A program made the translations under genes and the position numbers. The notes beneath the pieces were generated by a model, which did not search any database, was not told the DNA's origin, and saw only the letters and a program-made list of their open reading frames with translations. DNA of 36,632 bases from Snowella sp031396835 (GTDB lineage: Bacteria; Cyanobacteriota; Cyanobacteriia; Cyanobacteriales; Microcystaceae), in the NCBI GenBank assembly GCA_031396835.1, contig JANNLO010000231.1:1-36632 (forward strand). The letters run 5' to 3'. Positions 1-8,805 of this stretch are shown here, piece after piece. Position 1 is the first letter of the stretch, and every line of letters starts with the position of its first letter.

Positions 1-992
1 GTATGACGACCACCTTCTTCTTTTTTGAGGACATAAACTTCGCCTTCAAAACGAGTATGTGGAGTGATCGAACCAGGTTTAGCAATAACCATGCCCCGTT
101 CAATATCTTCTTTTTGGATACCGCGTAAAAGCAGACCCGCATTATCTCCCGCCATCCCCTCTTCCAAGGATTTTTGGAACATTTCAATACCCGTCACAGT
201 AGTACTACGAGTTGGTCTGATTCCTACCAATTCAACGTTTTCACCAACTTTGACCTTCCCACGCTCAATCCGACCTGTCGCAACTGTTCCGCGTCCTGTG
301 ATCGAAAACACATCTTCCACTGCCATGAGAAAAGGCTTATCAATATCTCGTTCAGGAGTCGGAATATAAGAATCAACAGCAGCCATCAAGTCATGGATTT
401 TGTCAACCCACTCATTTTCACCCTGCTTGGTTTTAGGATTCGCAACCATCGCTTCCAAAGCCTCCTTAGCAGAACCCGCAATGATAGGAATATCATCACC
501 AGGGAAATCATAATCGCTAAGTAATTCCCGAACTTCCAATTCAACTAATTCTAGAAGTTCATCATCATCAACCATGTCTTTCTTGTTCAGAAAAACGACG
601 AGAAAAGGAACCCCAACTTGTTTAGCTAAAAGAATGTGTTCGCGAGTTTGGGGCATGGGGCCATCAGCCGCCGACACCACCAAAATACCACCATCCATTT
701 GAGCCGCACCCGTAATCATATTTTTCACATAGTCAGCGTGACCAGGACAGTCAACGTGAGCATAGTGACGTTCGCCAGTTTCATATTCAACGTGAGCCGT
801 ATTGATGGTGATGCCACGCGCTTTTTCTTCAGGAGCGGCATCAATATCGTCATACTTTCTTCCTTTAGCTTGACCCAGGGCAGCTAGAGTCATCGTAATT
901 GCTGCGGTCAGAGTTGTTTTTCCGTGGTCAACGTGACCGATAGTGCCGATGTTGACGTGGGGCTTTTCCCGTTCAAATTTTGCGCGTGCCAT
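1..992 (-). CDS. tuf: Elongation factor Tu, C-terminal part cut by window edge
   Basis: EF-Tu brings aminoacyl-tRNA to the ribosomal A site as a GTP complex in the cytoplasm. The minus-strand frame opens with ATG at 992 (MARAKFEREKPHVNIGTIGH) and stays open to the window edge, giving 330 codons of a protein that is usually about 409 residues, so the last part of domain 3 is outside. The G1 motif GHVDHGKT lies at about residues 19-26, followed by DCPGH and NKKD motifs. It is the last visible gene of the str operon, 136 bp after fusA. An AGGA sequence about 11 nt before the ATG may be its ribosome binding site. No stop codon is visible, only because the window ends. Confidence 0.97.
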   Translation of the reverse strand, partial: MARAKFEREKPHVNIGTIGHVDHGKTTLTAAITMTLAALGQAKGRKYDDIDAAPEEKARGITINTAHVEYETGERHYAHVDCPGHADYVKNMITGAAQMDGGILVVSAADGPMPQTREHILLAKQVGVPFLVVFLNKKDMVDDDELLELVELEVRELLSDYDFPGDDIPIIAGSAKEALEAMVANPKTKQGENEWVDKIHDLMAAVDSYIPTPERDIDKPFLMAVEDVFSITGRGTVATGRIERGKVKVGENVELVGIRPTRSTTVTGIEMFQKSLEEGMAGDNAGLLLRGIQKEDIERGMVIAKPGSITPHTRFEGEVYVLKKEEGGRH

Positions 993-1128
993 GAATTAAT
1001 AATTCCTATTGAGTATTCTTCGTTCTTCAGTGATCAATTTTTAAGGTATCAGTTTTTAGCATTGAAATGTTAATAAATTTGATTAAACTTCGTTGACTAA
1101 AAACTTACACCTCTTTTATTAATTCTAA

Positions 1129-3204
1129 CTAGGCGTTCCCTTTACTTTTAGCGATAATCGCTTCAGCAACATTGCGAGGTACTTCTTCGTAATGACTAAA
1201 TTCCATTGAGAAGATACCCCGACCTTGGGTTTTAGACCGAATATCGGTCGCATAGCCAAACATTTCTGCCAGGGGAACTTTAGCAGAAACCTTAGCTAAT
1301 CCTTGTTCCATTCCTTGTCCTTCTATTTGTCCCCGACGAGAGTTAAGATCGCCAATGACGTTACCCATATAGTCTTCGGGAACTTCAACTTCGACTTTCA
1401 TCATCGGTTCTAGAAGAACAGGAGTCGCTTTCATCACGGCCGTTTTGATAGCCATCGATCCAGCAATTTTAAAAGCCATTTCCGATGAATCCACGTCATG
1501 GAAGGAGCCATCAACTAAAGTCGCCTTCAGGTCAATGACTGGATAACCCGCCAAAATACCGTTTTCGCAAGCTTCCTTCATCCCCTGTTCGGATGGATTG
1601 ATGTACTCTTTAGGTACAGTTCCTCCCACAATTTTGGAGACAAAGATAAAGCCCGTTCCGACTTCACCTGGCTCTAAGTCAATGACCACATGGCCGTATT
1701 GACCCTTACCGCCACTTTGACGAATAAACTTACCCTCTGCGCGGACTGGCTTGCGAATCGTTTCTCGGTAGGCAACCTGGGGCGGGCCCACATTTGCTTC
1801 CACCTTAAACTCACGCATCATCCGATCCACCAGAATCTCTAGGTGAAGTTCGCCCATTCCCGCAATGACTGTCTGATTGGTTTCAGGGTCAACATTGACG
1901 CGAAAGGTTGGATCTTCTTCGGAAAGAGCCTGTAGAGCTTTGGAAAGCTTTTCCATATCCTGTTTCGTTTTGGGTTCAACTGCAACCGAAATCACTGGTT
2001 CAGGAATAAACAGAGATTCCAAAATTACGGGTGAAGCATCATCACACAAGGTATCTCCCGTGAGAGTATCCTTTAAGCCCAAAACTGCGCCCAAATCGCC
2101 TGCTCGGAGTTCATCCACTTCGATGCGATCATCGGCTTTAAGAATGATCAAGCGAGAAATCCGTTCTTTTTTGCTTTTGGTCGAGTTGAGGACATAACTG
2201 CCTTTTTTCAAAATACCTGAGTAGACCCGAACAAAGGTCAAACGACCATAGGGATCGGACATGATTTTGAAAGCCAGAGCAGACATTGGTACATCGTCGT
2301 TGGCTCTACGCTCTTCGGTTTCTCCATTGGGAAGTAACCCTTGAATAGCAGGAACTTCTTTCGGAGAAGGAAGATAGTCAATTACAGCATCCAACATCAA
2401 CTGCACGCCTTTATTTTTAAAAGCAGAACCACACAACACAGGCACAATTGCACCGCTAATCGTCCCAGATCGGAGACCACGCTTGATCTCTTCATTGCTT
2501 AATTCTTCGCCCTCTAGGTATTTCTCCATAAGGACATCATCACTTTCGGACACGGCTTCAACCAATTTGACTCGATATTCCGCGACCAACTCTTTTAAGT
2601 CATCGGGAATTTCGATTTCTTGGATATCCGTACCGAGATCATTTTCGTAGAGATAGGCTTTAAGTTCGACTAAATCGACAATGCCTTTAAAGTCGCTTTC
2701 ACTACCAATCGGTAACTGGATGGGAACTGCGTTTGCTCTGAGGCGATCGCGCATTTGTTCATAAACTTTATAAAAGTTGGCCCCTGTCCTATCCATTTTA
2801 TTAATGAAAGTAATGCGAGGAACTTTGTAACGGTCTGCTTGTCGCCAAACTGTCTCAGATTGGGGCTGAACACCACCAACGGAACAAAAAACCGCAATCA
2901 CTCCGTCTAATACCCGCATGGAACGCTCAACTTCAATCGTAAAGTCAACGTGACCAGGGGTGTCAATAATATTAATACGATGATCTTTCCAACTGGTGCT
3001 AATGGCAGCAGCAGTAATTGTGATACCGCGTTCCCGTTCTTGTTCCATCCAGTCGGTAACAGCCGTACCATCGTGGACTTCCCCGATCTTGTGAACGACA
3101 CCTGAATAAAATAGGATTCGTTCCGTTGTTGTTGTCTTGCCCGCATCTATATGCGCGGCGATGCCTATATTCCGCACTCGCTCTAGCGGGATCGTACGTG
3201 CCAC
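1129..3204 (-). CDS. fusA: Elongation factor G
   Basis: EF-G is the GTPase that drives ribosome translocation and, with RRF, ribosome recycling. The product is 691 aa, normal for cyanobacterial EF-G. The P-loop AHIDAGKTT is near residue 17, DTPGH and NKMD follow in the G domain, and the C-terminal half carries the usual domain IV and V sequences. The start is a GTG at 3204; the conserved N-terminus MARTIPLERVRNIGIAAHID begins there and a perfect GGAGG lies 5 nt upstream, so I prefer it to any internal ATG. It sits between rpsG and tuf in the str operon and is probably co-transcribed with both. Confidence 0.98.
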   Translation of the reverse strand: MARTIPLERVRNIGIAAHIDAGKTTTTERILFYSGVVHKIGEVHDGTAVTDWMEQERERGITITAAAISTSWKDHRINIIDTPGHVDFTIEVERSMRVLDGVIAVFCSVGGVQPQSETVWRQADRYKVPRITFINKMDRTGANFYKVYEQMRDRLRANAVPIQLPIGSESDFKGIVDLVELKAYLYENDLGTDIQEIEIPDDLKELVAEYRVKLVEAVSESDDVLMEKYLEGEELSNEEIKRGLRSGTISGAIVPVLCGSAFKNKGVQLMLDAVIDYLPSPKEVPAIQGLLPNGETEERRANDDVPMSALAFKIMSDPYGRLTFVRVYSGILKKGSYVLNSTKSKKERISRLIILKADDRIEVDELRAGDLGAVLGLKDTLTGDTLCDDASPVILESLFIPEPVISVAVEPKTKQDMEKLSKALQALSEEDPTFRVNVDPETNQTVIAGMGELHLEILVDRMMREFKVEANVGPPQVAYRETIRKPVRAEGKFIRQSGGKGQYGHVVIDLEPGEVGTGFIFVSKIVGGTVPKEYINPSEQGMKEACENGILAGYPVIDLKATLVDGSFHDVDSSEMAFKIAGSMAIKTAVMKATPVLLEPMMKVEVEVPEDYMGNVIGDLNSRRGQIEGQGMEQGLAKVSAKVPLAEMFGYATDIRSKTQGRGIFSMEFSHYEEVPRNVAEAIIAKSKGNA

Positions 3205-3209
3205 AGCTA

Positions 3210-3214
3210 CCTCC
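3210..3214 (-). promoter_or_regulatory. Strong Shine-Dalgarno of fusA
   Basis: On the minus strand a perfect GGAGG lies 5 nt before the GTG start of fusA. Most genes here have weak or no visible Shine-Dalgarno sequence, so this site decides the non-ATG start. Confidence 0.8.
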
Positions 3215-3331
3215 TTAGTTCTTGCCCGTCTAGTCTTCGGATAAGTCTTTGTATTGGTTTACATTATTCACAATTCTATACGCTTCTTTGCCAAAAATAC
3301 TGGAAGGAAAGACGGATAACCGTCCAAATCT

Positions 3332-3802
3332 CTAGTAACGGTAATGGGCAAAGGCTTTATTGGCATCGGCCATACGATGGGTTTCTTCGCGTTTTTTGAT
3401 GGCTGCACCAGTTTCGTTTGCTGCGTCTAGAATTTCGTTAGCTAGTTTACTAGCCATTGTTTTTCCGCCACGAGCGCGCGAATAGTGAATTAACCATCGC
3501 AAGGCTAAAGCTGTGCCTCTGGCAGAACGTACTTCCATTGGGACTTGGTAGGTTGCGCCACCGACTCGACGGGCTTTGACTTCCACAAGAGGGGTAAGAT
3601 TTTTGATTGCTTTCTCAAAAACCTCTAAGGGTTCGTTGCCTGTTTTTGTGCCGATACTTTCTAGAGCATCATAGACAATGCGAGATGCAAGAGATTTTTT
3701 TCCACTTTTCATTACCCGACGGATGGTCATGTTGATCAGACAACTGTTATAGACCGGATCGGCGGGAACGGTTCTTTTTTTAATGTTTCCGCGACGAGAC
3801 AT
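3332..3802 (-). CDS. rpsG: 30S ribosomal protein S7
   Basis: S7 is a primary 16S rRNA binding protein that nucleates the 30S head and contacts the E-site tRNA. The product is 156 aa, the usual bacterial length. It begins MSRRGNIKKRTVPADPVYNS and ends with the typical KREETHRMADANKAFAHYRY tail. The ATG at 3802 matches the family start. It lies between rpsL (184 bp upstream) and fusA (127 bp downstream), the conserved str operon order. S7 often represses its own operon in other bacteria; I see no specific binding structure that proves this here. Confidence 0.98.
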   Translation of the reverse strand: MSRRGNIKKRTVPADPVYNSCLINMTIRRVMKSGKKSLASRIVYDALESIGTKTGNEPLEVFEKAIKNLTPLVEVKARRVGGATYQVPMEVRSARGTALALRWLIHYSRARGGKTMASKLANEILDAANETGAAIKKREETHRMADANKAFAHYRY

Positions 3803-3986
3803 GGTTACTAATGTTTCCTTTAATGATGGTAATAAGACGCTTTAATAGTCTTCTCTAAACTCTTTTTGGGGAATTGGAGGGAGAAGGTCAGTGATCGCTA
3901 TTATTTTTGTAATAACAATGGGAAATAATTGATGTTAAGGGGATATCTCGCTAAATAAATATGAGTTAGAAATATCTTATCCTTGC

Positions 3987-4355
3987 CTAGCCCCGCTTTG
4001 CCCCGTATTTAGAACGGCCTTGCTTGCGGTTTTTTACACCGGTTGCGTCTAAAGTTCCGCGAATGATATGGTATCTCACCCCAGGCAAATCTTTTACCCG
4101 TCCGCCTCGGATTAACACGACGGAGTGTTCTTGTAAATTATGGCCAATCCCTGGAATATAGGCTGTGACTTCAAATCCGGAGGTTAGACGAACCCTAGCA
4201 ACTTTACGCAGAGCAGAGTTCGGTTTTTTCGGAGTTGTTGTATAAACCCTAGTACAAACGCCACGACGTTGAGGACACTGTTTAAGCGCGGGGGATTTGG
4301 TTTTTTTCTTGATTTTCGAGCGTTCGCTACGAATTAACTGTTGAATGGTGGGCAT
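3987..4355 (-). CDS. rpsL: 30S ribosomal protein S12
   Basis: S12 lies at the decoding centre and shapes translational accuracy. The product is 122 aa, slightly shorter than the common 124-126 aa because the basic tail after RSKYGAKRG is short. The conserved TTPKKPNSALRKVARVRL segment and the GGRVKDLPGVRYH loop are intact, and the lysines linked to streptomycin response have the wild-type identity. It is the first gene of the str operon, with a promoter-like sequence at 4418-4447 upstream. The start ATG at 4355 has no obvious Shine-Dalgarno sequence. Confidence 0.97.
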   Translation of the reverse strand: MPTIQQLIRSERSKIKKKTKSPALKQCPQRRGVCTRVYTTTPKKPNSALRKVARVRLTSGFEVTAYIPGIGHNLQEHSVVLIRGGRVKDLPGVRYHIIRGTLDATGVKNRKQGRSKYGAKRG

Positions 4356-4417
4356 GGGTTATGTTAGGAAGATTTAAACAAACTCCCAGTTATCAATAGA
4401 ATTGTTGACAAATTACC

Positions 4418-4447
4418 ATACTACTGATGTTTGAGATGATCTGTCAA
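4418..4447 (-). promoter_or_regulatory. Probable sigma-70-type promoter of the str operon
   Basis: Read on the minus strand, a perfect TTGACA (4442-4447) is followed after 18 nt by TAGTAT (4418-4423). The predicted start of transcription is about 50-60 nt before the rpsL ATG. A short dyad TTGTCAACAA (4403-4412) falls just downstream of the -10 box. This is a pattern match only. Confidence 0.6.
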
Positions 4448-4503
4448 CTTTTTGGGGTAAGAATTTATGTTTATTATTCTGGGGCGACAAAAATCGGGAG
4501 TTA

Positions 4504-4671
4504 TTAAAAGGTTGCTGTTTTGTCGGTATTTGATTTTTCTGCGTTGTCATTGTCATTTTTAGAAGAATTTTCTACTTTAGTCGTCTGGAGGATTAGCCAC
4601 ATTCCAGTTTTGGGATCGCGGTAGGAGACAAAGGGATTGGGATTTAAAAGCTGACTGGATAATTTTGCCAT
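4504..4671 (-). CDS. Small 55-aa conserved-looking hypothetical protein
   Basis: A short minus-strand frame runs from ATG at 4671 to TAA at 4504. It reads MAKLSSQLLNPNPFVSYRDP, continues with a KTGMWLIL segment, and ends in a charged, Asn/Asp/Lys-rich tail from about residue 32. The compact N-terminal half with NPFVSYRDPKTG looks like a real folded motif rather than chance, and no overlapping gene explains the frame. There is no clear Shine-Dalgarno sequence. It lies upstream of the str promoter, separate from the operon. I do not recognise the function; it is too small for most default gene finders and could be missed. Confidence 0.55.
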   Translation of the reverse strand: MAKLSSQLLNPNPFVSYRDPKTGMWLILQTTKVENSSKNDNDNAEKSNTDKTATF

Positions 4672-4790
4672 ATCATTCAATAAACGGAAAGCAAATTTTT
4701 CTAATTATAGGGGCTTTTTGAAGTTTGATCTGTGATCTGGTTCTCGGTGCTTTGATGATTTGAATCACATTAACATTTTTTAAATTAATT

Positions 4791-5192
4791 TCAATTACTC
4801 AATAAAACTTGTTTGATAGCTTCGGGGAGTGATTTTTTTTGGCGAGTGGGGATATTTATACAAACGTGTTTGGTTTTTCCTTTGGCAACTTGATGTTGGG
4901 GTGTTTCGGTCAAAAAAATTTGATAATGGATTTCAAAGCTATTTTCGTTTAATAATTGGGAAGTTATCAGAATTTCTAGGCGATCGCCACAAAAGAGGGG
5001 ATGGAAAAAATCAATCTCTGCGTGAACAATTGGTAAGGCGGTTTCGGGGTTAAGAAAAAAAGATTTCAGATCTATTCCTGATTGGGTTAAGTGATTTTCA
5101 TAGGCTTCGTGACAGATGGATAAGAGGGAGGCAAAATAAATAACGCCAGCAGCATCTGTGTCGGCTAAATGAATGGTTCGAGAATAAGACAT
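4791..5192 (-). CDS. Hotdog thioesterase, probable 1,4-dihydroxy-2-naphthoyl-CoA hydrolase
   Basis: This 4HBT-family hotdog protein probably hydrolyses 1,4-dihydroxy-2-naphthoyl-CoA in phylloquinone (vitamin K1) synthesis, as shown for the Synechocystis homologue Slr0204. With the start at 5192 it has 133 aa and begins MSYSRTIHLADTDAAGVIYF; the Asp in DTDAAGV is at the catalytic position of the family, followed by an EAY segment. A longer frame from 5237 would add 15 residues, but the family N-terminus fits the internal ATG. It is divergent from the gene at 5215, leaving 22 bp between starts. Substrate assignment rests on family similarity; another aryl or acyl-CoA is possible. Confidence 0.82.
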   Translation of the reverse strand: MSYSRTIHLADTDAAGVIYFASLLSICHEAYENHLTQSGIDLKSFFLNPETALPIVHAEIDFFHPLFCGDRLEILITSQLLNENSFEIHYQIFLTETPQHQVAKGKTKHVCINIPTRQKKSLPEAIKQVLLSN

Positions 5193-5214
5193 GATAAATT
5201 TTAGGAAATTTTTT

Positions 5215-6450
5215 ATGAAGTTACTAATTGTCAGCAATGGTCATGGTGAAGATGGGATCGCCGCCAGAATTTCTCAACAACTACAATTAATGCCTAATCC
5301 ACCAGAATTAGCTATTTTACCCCTAGTTGGTGAAGGTCATGCCTATGAAAAATTAAATATTCCCTTGATCGCAAAGGTGCAAAAAATGCCGTCAGGAGGA
5401 TTTATTTATATGGATAGTCGAGAATTATGGCGGGATTTGCGGGGCGGATTGCTGGGATTAACTTTTGCTCAATTTCAAGTGATTCAAAAATGGGCGCGGG
5501 AAGGTGGCACAATTTTAGCGGTGGGAGATATTGTTCCTTTGGCTTTTGCTTGGTTGAGTGGGGCTGAATATGCTTTTGTGGGGACAGCAAAATCGGAATA
5601 TTATTTACGAGATGAAAATGGTTGGTTGGCTTCAACTTCGATATTAGCTCGTGGTTTTGGCTCGGTTTATTTTCCTTGGGAACGCTGGTTAATGAGTCGA
5701 TTGAATTGTAAAGCTGTATTTCCGAGGGATGGGTTGACGGCAGAAAATTTAGGAAAATTTACCATTCCAGCTTTCGATTTGGGGAATCCGATGATGGATG
5801 ATCTTGGGGTTACGGACGAGCTAATTTTTGAAGATTCAACTCATTTGACAATTTTGCTTTTACCAGGTTCGCGATCGCCTGAAGCAGAACGTAATTGGCA
5901 GTTGATTTTGCAAGCAGTGGATTGCGTTATTAATGATTTTTGTGAAAAAAATATTTGCTTTCTCGCGGCGATCGCCCCGTCTTTATCTTTGGAACCGTTT
6001 CAATCTGTCTTAGTTGCTCAAAAATGGCAGCCAATTAATTTAGATTTAGCCGAAATTCCTATTGATGATCCCGCCGCGATCGCCTTTCAGCAGGGAAAGA
6101 CCAAACTTTTTTTAAGTCAAAATGCCTATGAAAAATGCCTACATCAATCTGGAGCGGCGATCGCCATGGCAGGAACAGCAACGGAACAATTTGTGGGATT
6201 GGGAAAACCTGTTTTTAGTTTGGCTGGCAATGGGCCTCAATTTACTCCGACTTTTGCCCAACGTCAAACTTATTTATTGGGAAAATCCGTCATTTTAGTT
6301 TCTTTCACTAATGAAGTTGCCCAAGAATTAAAATCTTATTTAAACTCTCCTGAAAAACGTCAAGAAATTGCAGAAAATGGCCAAAAACGTCTGGGAAAAC
6401 CAGGTAGTGCGGCGAGAATTGTCCAATGTTTACAAAAAATTTGGGAATAA
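5215..6450 (+). CDS. Lipid-A-disaccharide synthase-related protein
   Basis: This 411-aa protein resembles the cyanobacterial family annotated as lipid-A-disaccharide synthase-related (I believe TIGR03492). It begins MKLLIVSNGHGEDGIAARIS, has LpxB-like LLPGSRSPEAERNW in the middle, and AGTATEQFVGLGKPV in the C-terminal nucleotide-sugar half, so a GT-B glycosyltransferase fold is likely. I chose ATG 5215 because the family starts at MKLL and an AGGAAA sequence lies 6 nt upstream; the frame itself is open from an ATG at 5191. True LpxB activity is doubtful since the family is distinct from LpxB. It converges with ccmO, with 6 bp between the stops. Confidence 0.83.
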   Translation: MKLLIVSNGHGEDGIAARISQQLQLMPNPPELAILPLVGEGHAYEKLNIPLIAKVQKMPSGGFIYMDSRELWRDLRGGLLGLTFAQFQVIQKWAREGGTILAVGDIVPLAFAWLSGAEYAFVGTAKSEYYLRDENGWLASTSILARGFGSVYFPWERWLMSRLNCKAVFPRDGLTAENLGKFTIPAFDLGNPMMDDLGVTDELIFEDSTHLTILLLPGSRSPEAERNWQLILQAVDCVINDFCEKNICFLAAIAPSLSLEPFQSVLVAQKWQPINLDLAEIPIDDPAAIAFQQGKTKLFLSQNAYEKCLHQSGAAIAMAGTATEQFVGLGKPVFSLAGNGPQFTPTFAQRQTYLLGKSVILVSFTNEVAQELKSYLNSPEKRQEIAENGQKRLGKPGSAARIVQCLQKIWE

Positions 6451-6456
6451 AAAAAT

Positions 6457-7260
6457 TTATTCTTCTTGGGTTTCCATGAGTTTTTGAGGAAGGGCAACAA
6501 CAACCTTTTCTAATTCGGGCAAAGTGACTAATTCTCGTTGTTTTTCTCGCACTGTATTAGGAAGCAACATCGGCAAAGGTTCTTGTTCGTCTAGCCAATA
6601 ACTCGCAACAGGTAAAGTATGTTCCAAATCTTCTAATAAACGGGGAATAATCATCACAGCATGGAGTTCGCCGATTCGTTCTGCTGTTTCCATTCCCGCT
6701 TCAATTGCGATCGCCACATTTGCCACCGATCCCCGAATAATGGCAGTACACAAACCATCCCCTATAGTTTCATAGGAAGCTAGTTGAACATCTGCTGATT
6801 TAAGCATGGCATCTGCGGCTCCGACCATTGCAGGAAAACCTCTAGTTTCAATCAGTCCAATGGAACGATTACTAAGACGACTATGGCCCCTTTGCTGCTG
6901 AGCAATTTCGACTAAATGACTACCAATCGGAAAAATGGCTTCTAAATTTGGCATCGGACGAGCAATCACCAACTTTGAAATTAATTGCCCAAATTGTTCG
7001 GCGGTTTTGGCTCCAGCTTCTACTGCTAAACGGACATCTGCAATTTTTCCCCGCACCACTGCCGTACAGTAACCACTGCCAATTTTTTCATAACCGACGA
7101 GGGTAACTTCTGCCGATTTCAACATCATATCTGCCGTTCCCACGATCGCTGGAAAACTCTTTGTAGAGACGAGTCCGAGTGCGCTATCACTGGGCTGGTA
7201 GTGATTTTTAACGGGTCGGGGTTGGGGGGCGACGCGACGGGAGAGGTTTATTTCAGACAT
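6457..7260 (-). CDS. ccmO: Carboxysome shell protein CcmO (tandem BMC domains)
   Basis: CcmO is a beta-carboxysome shell protein needed to close the shell around RuBisCO and carbonic anhydrase. The 267-aa product contains two BMC domains, roughly residues 27-112 (ALGLVSTKSFPAIVGTADMM) and 132-217 (SIGLIETRGFPAMVGAADAM), joined by a short linker, with an acidic C-terminal tail ending in TQEE. The tandem domains separate it from single-domain CcmK. An AGGA lies about 9 nt before the ATG at 7260. No ccmK, ccmL, ccmM or ccmN is next to it, so ccmO is a satellite locus here, as in several unicellular cyanobacteria. Confidence 0.95.
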   Translation of the reverse strand: MSEINLSRRVAPQPRPVKNHYQPSDSALGLVSTKSFPAIVGTADMMLKSAEVTLVGYEKIGSGYCTAVVRGKIADVRLAVEAGAKTAEQFGQLISKLVIARPMPNLEAIFPIGSHLVEIAQQQRGHSRLSNRSIGLIETRGFPAMVGAADAMLKSADVQLASYETIGDGLCTAIIRGSVANVAIAIEAGMETAERIGELHAVMIIPRLLEDLEHTLPVASYWLDEQEPLPMLLPNTVREKQRELVTLPELEKVVVALPQKLMETQEE

Positions 7261-7458
7261 TTGATTGTCCTAAACAGGGAATGAAAGACGAATAACTTCT
7301 TAACATAATATCTAGTTTATCTCTCTAGAACTGTCTTTTGAAAACTTTACTGTCATTCTCACTTTATGAATACAAAAATGCAAACAAAACAGAATAATCA
7401 AGCCTAGTTTTTCTGTAAATTTTCGTGAACTACCGACAGTGATGCTTCACCTAGACAA

Positions 7459-7496
7459 TGGGCTTCTTTTTGATTTTATGCTTGCCTTGAAGCCCA
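7459..7496. repeat. Inverted repeat TGGGCTTC...GAAGCCCA
   Basis: A perfect 8-bp inverted repeat with a 22-nt loop lies about 200 bp upstream of ccmO and 270 bp past petA. Neither strand shows a T-tract after it, so it is not a standard terminator. It could be part of a small RNA or a leader structure. Confidence 0.4.
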
Positions 7497-7709
7497 AACC
7501 TATTCAGAAATAAAATTCACGGATTTTTGAGTCGTTGACTTTCCTGAAAAAATGAGCAAGATTTCCAGAATTTAGATGGGTTTGCCTTGTCCTTCTATTC
7601 AAATTTCTGATGAACAAAATTTAGTTTTGCAGTTGCTTGATTTCTCTTCTCGGCAATATTATTTTTTGTCTTAAATAAACTGCTGAATGTGGGTTAAAAA
7701 ATAATTCAT

Positions 7710-7734
7710 AAAAAAGGACGTAAACAATACGCCC
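7710..7734 (-). terminator. Rho-independent terminator of the petC-petA operon
   Basis: On the minus strand the stem GGGCGTA/TACGTCC (7 bp with one G-U pair) encloses a 5-nt loop and is followed by six T. It begins 29 nt after the petA stop, the expected place for termination of petCA. Confidence 0.82.
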
Positions 7735-7762
7735 CAAAAAGATATTTACGCTGAAGATTAAC

Positions 7763-8749
7763 TTAAAATTCAAGTTCAGCAGCTTGTACTTTCTCGATTT
7801 GTCTCTTCTTCACGACTAAAAGAATTTGAGCTAACATAATTCCTGCCAAGAAAAGTATTAAGAACTTGATCCGAGTGGGATTTTGTAAAACAACTTCTGT
7901 ATCCTTTTGACCAAAACCACCAACATTAGGATTATTGGTTAAAAATTCAGCAGCTTCAACTTTTTGTCCTTCAGAAACAATTAAGTCTGGGCCAGCAGGA
8001 ATCGCAACGGTTTCGTCACCTTTTTCTGTGGTTAAAATGATTTCGTAGCCACCCGCTTCAACTTTGTTAATTTGGCTGATGGTTCCCGCACTAGGAGCTT
8101 TAAAAGCATTATTATTGCTCAGTTCACCAGTGGGATAAATTTGTCCACGACCGCGATTCGCGCCTAAATGAACGGAATATTTACCATAATGAACATTTTT
8201 ATTGCTTGCAGGGTCGGGAGAAAGAACAGGGAAAATAATTTCTTGATACTGCTCGCCAGGTAACGGGCCAACAATTACTACATTTTCCTGATCTTCGCGG
8301 TAGGGCTGATAAAATAAACCACCGATTTTTTCCTTTAATTCTTCAGAAATACGTTCAGGAGGAGCAATTTTAAAACCGTCGGGTAACATCAAAACCGCAC
8401 CAACATTTAAGCCACCCTTAGAACCATCGGCCAAAACCTGTTGACTATTCAAATCATAGGGAATTTTGACAACGGCTTCAAAAACGGTATCGGGTAAAAC
8501 GGATTGGGGAATTTCAATTTCGGCGGGTTTTTGTCCAGAATGACAATTGGCGCAAACAATTCGGCCAGTCGCTTCTCTAGGGGTTTCTGGAGCAGTTTGT
8601 TGGGCCCAAAAAGGATAGGCCGCCGCAGATTGGGGAACGGCAAGATCACTAAACAAAAATAGGGTAATCGTAGCGATCGCAGTTAAAGCGATAGTCAGGG
8701 TAATTTTAATGCCCCGTTGCCACAATCCCGAAAAATCAGGAATTCTCAT
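7763..8749 (-). CDS. petA: Cytochrome f
   Basis: Cytochrome f passes electrons from the Rieske centre of the cytochrome b6f complex to plastocyanin or cytochrome c6 in the thylakoid lumen. The 328-aa precursor has a signal peptide of about 44 residues ending SAAA; the mature protein would start at Tyr45 (YPFWAQ), whose amino group is an axial haem ligand. The haem motif CANCH covers residues 66-70. Near the C-terminus a single membrane span (FLILFLAGIMLAQILLVV) is followed by the basic stromal tail. It lies 56 bp downstream of petC, in the usual petCA operon, and is followed by a terminator. Confidence 0.98.
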   Translation of the reverse strand: MRIPDFSGLWQRGIKITLTIALTAIATITLFLFSDLAVPQSAAAYPFWAQQTAPETPREATGRIVCANCHSGQKPAEIEIPQSVLPDTVFEAVVKIPYDLNSQQVLADGSKGGLNVGAVLMLPDGFKIAPPERISEELKEKIGGLFYQPYREDQENVVIVGPLPGEQYQEIIFPVLSPDPASNKNVHYGKYSVHLGANRGRGQIYPTGELSNNNAFKAPSAGTISQINKVEAGGYEIILTTEKGDETVAIPAGPDLIVSEGQKVEAAEFLTNNPNVGGFGQKDTEVVLQNPTRIKFLILFLAGIMLAQILLVVKKRQIEKVQAAELEF

Positions 8750-8805
8750 CTCTAGGTCAAATGAATAAGGTTAACAGTTTCAAATTAATATGCTAAATTC
8801 AAGGG

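Larger units (their letters stand above)
7261..7762. other. 502-bp intergenic region between ccmO and petA
   Basis: No convincing ORF is present. The petA side holds the terminator at 7710-7734. The middle contains an 8-bp inverted repeat at 7459-7496. The part near 7261-7330 should hold the ccmO promoter, but I do not see a clean -35/-10 pair. Confidence 0.6.

Noticed and set aside
64..887. Plus-strand ORFs across the first kilobase
   Set aside because: They are antisense shadows of the tuf reading frame, which gives a clear EF-Tu product on the minus strand.
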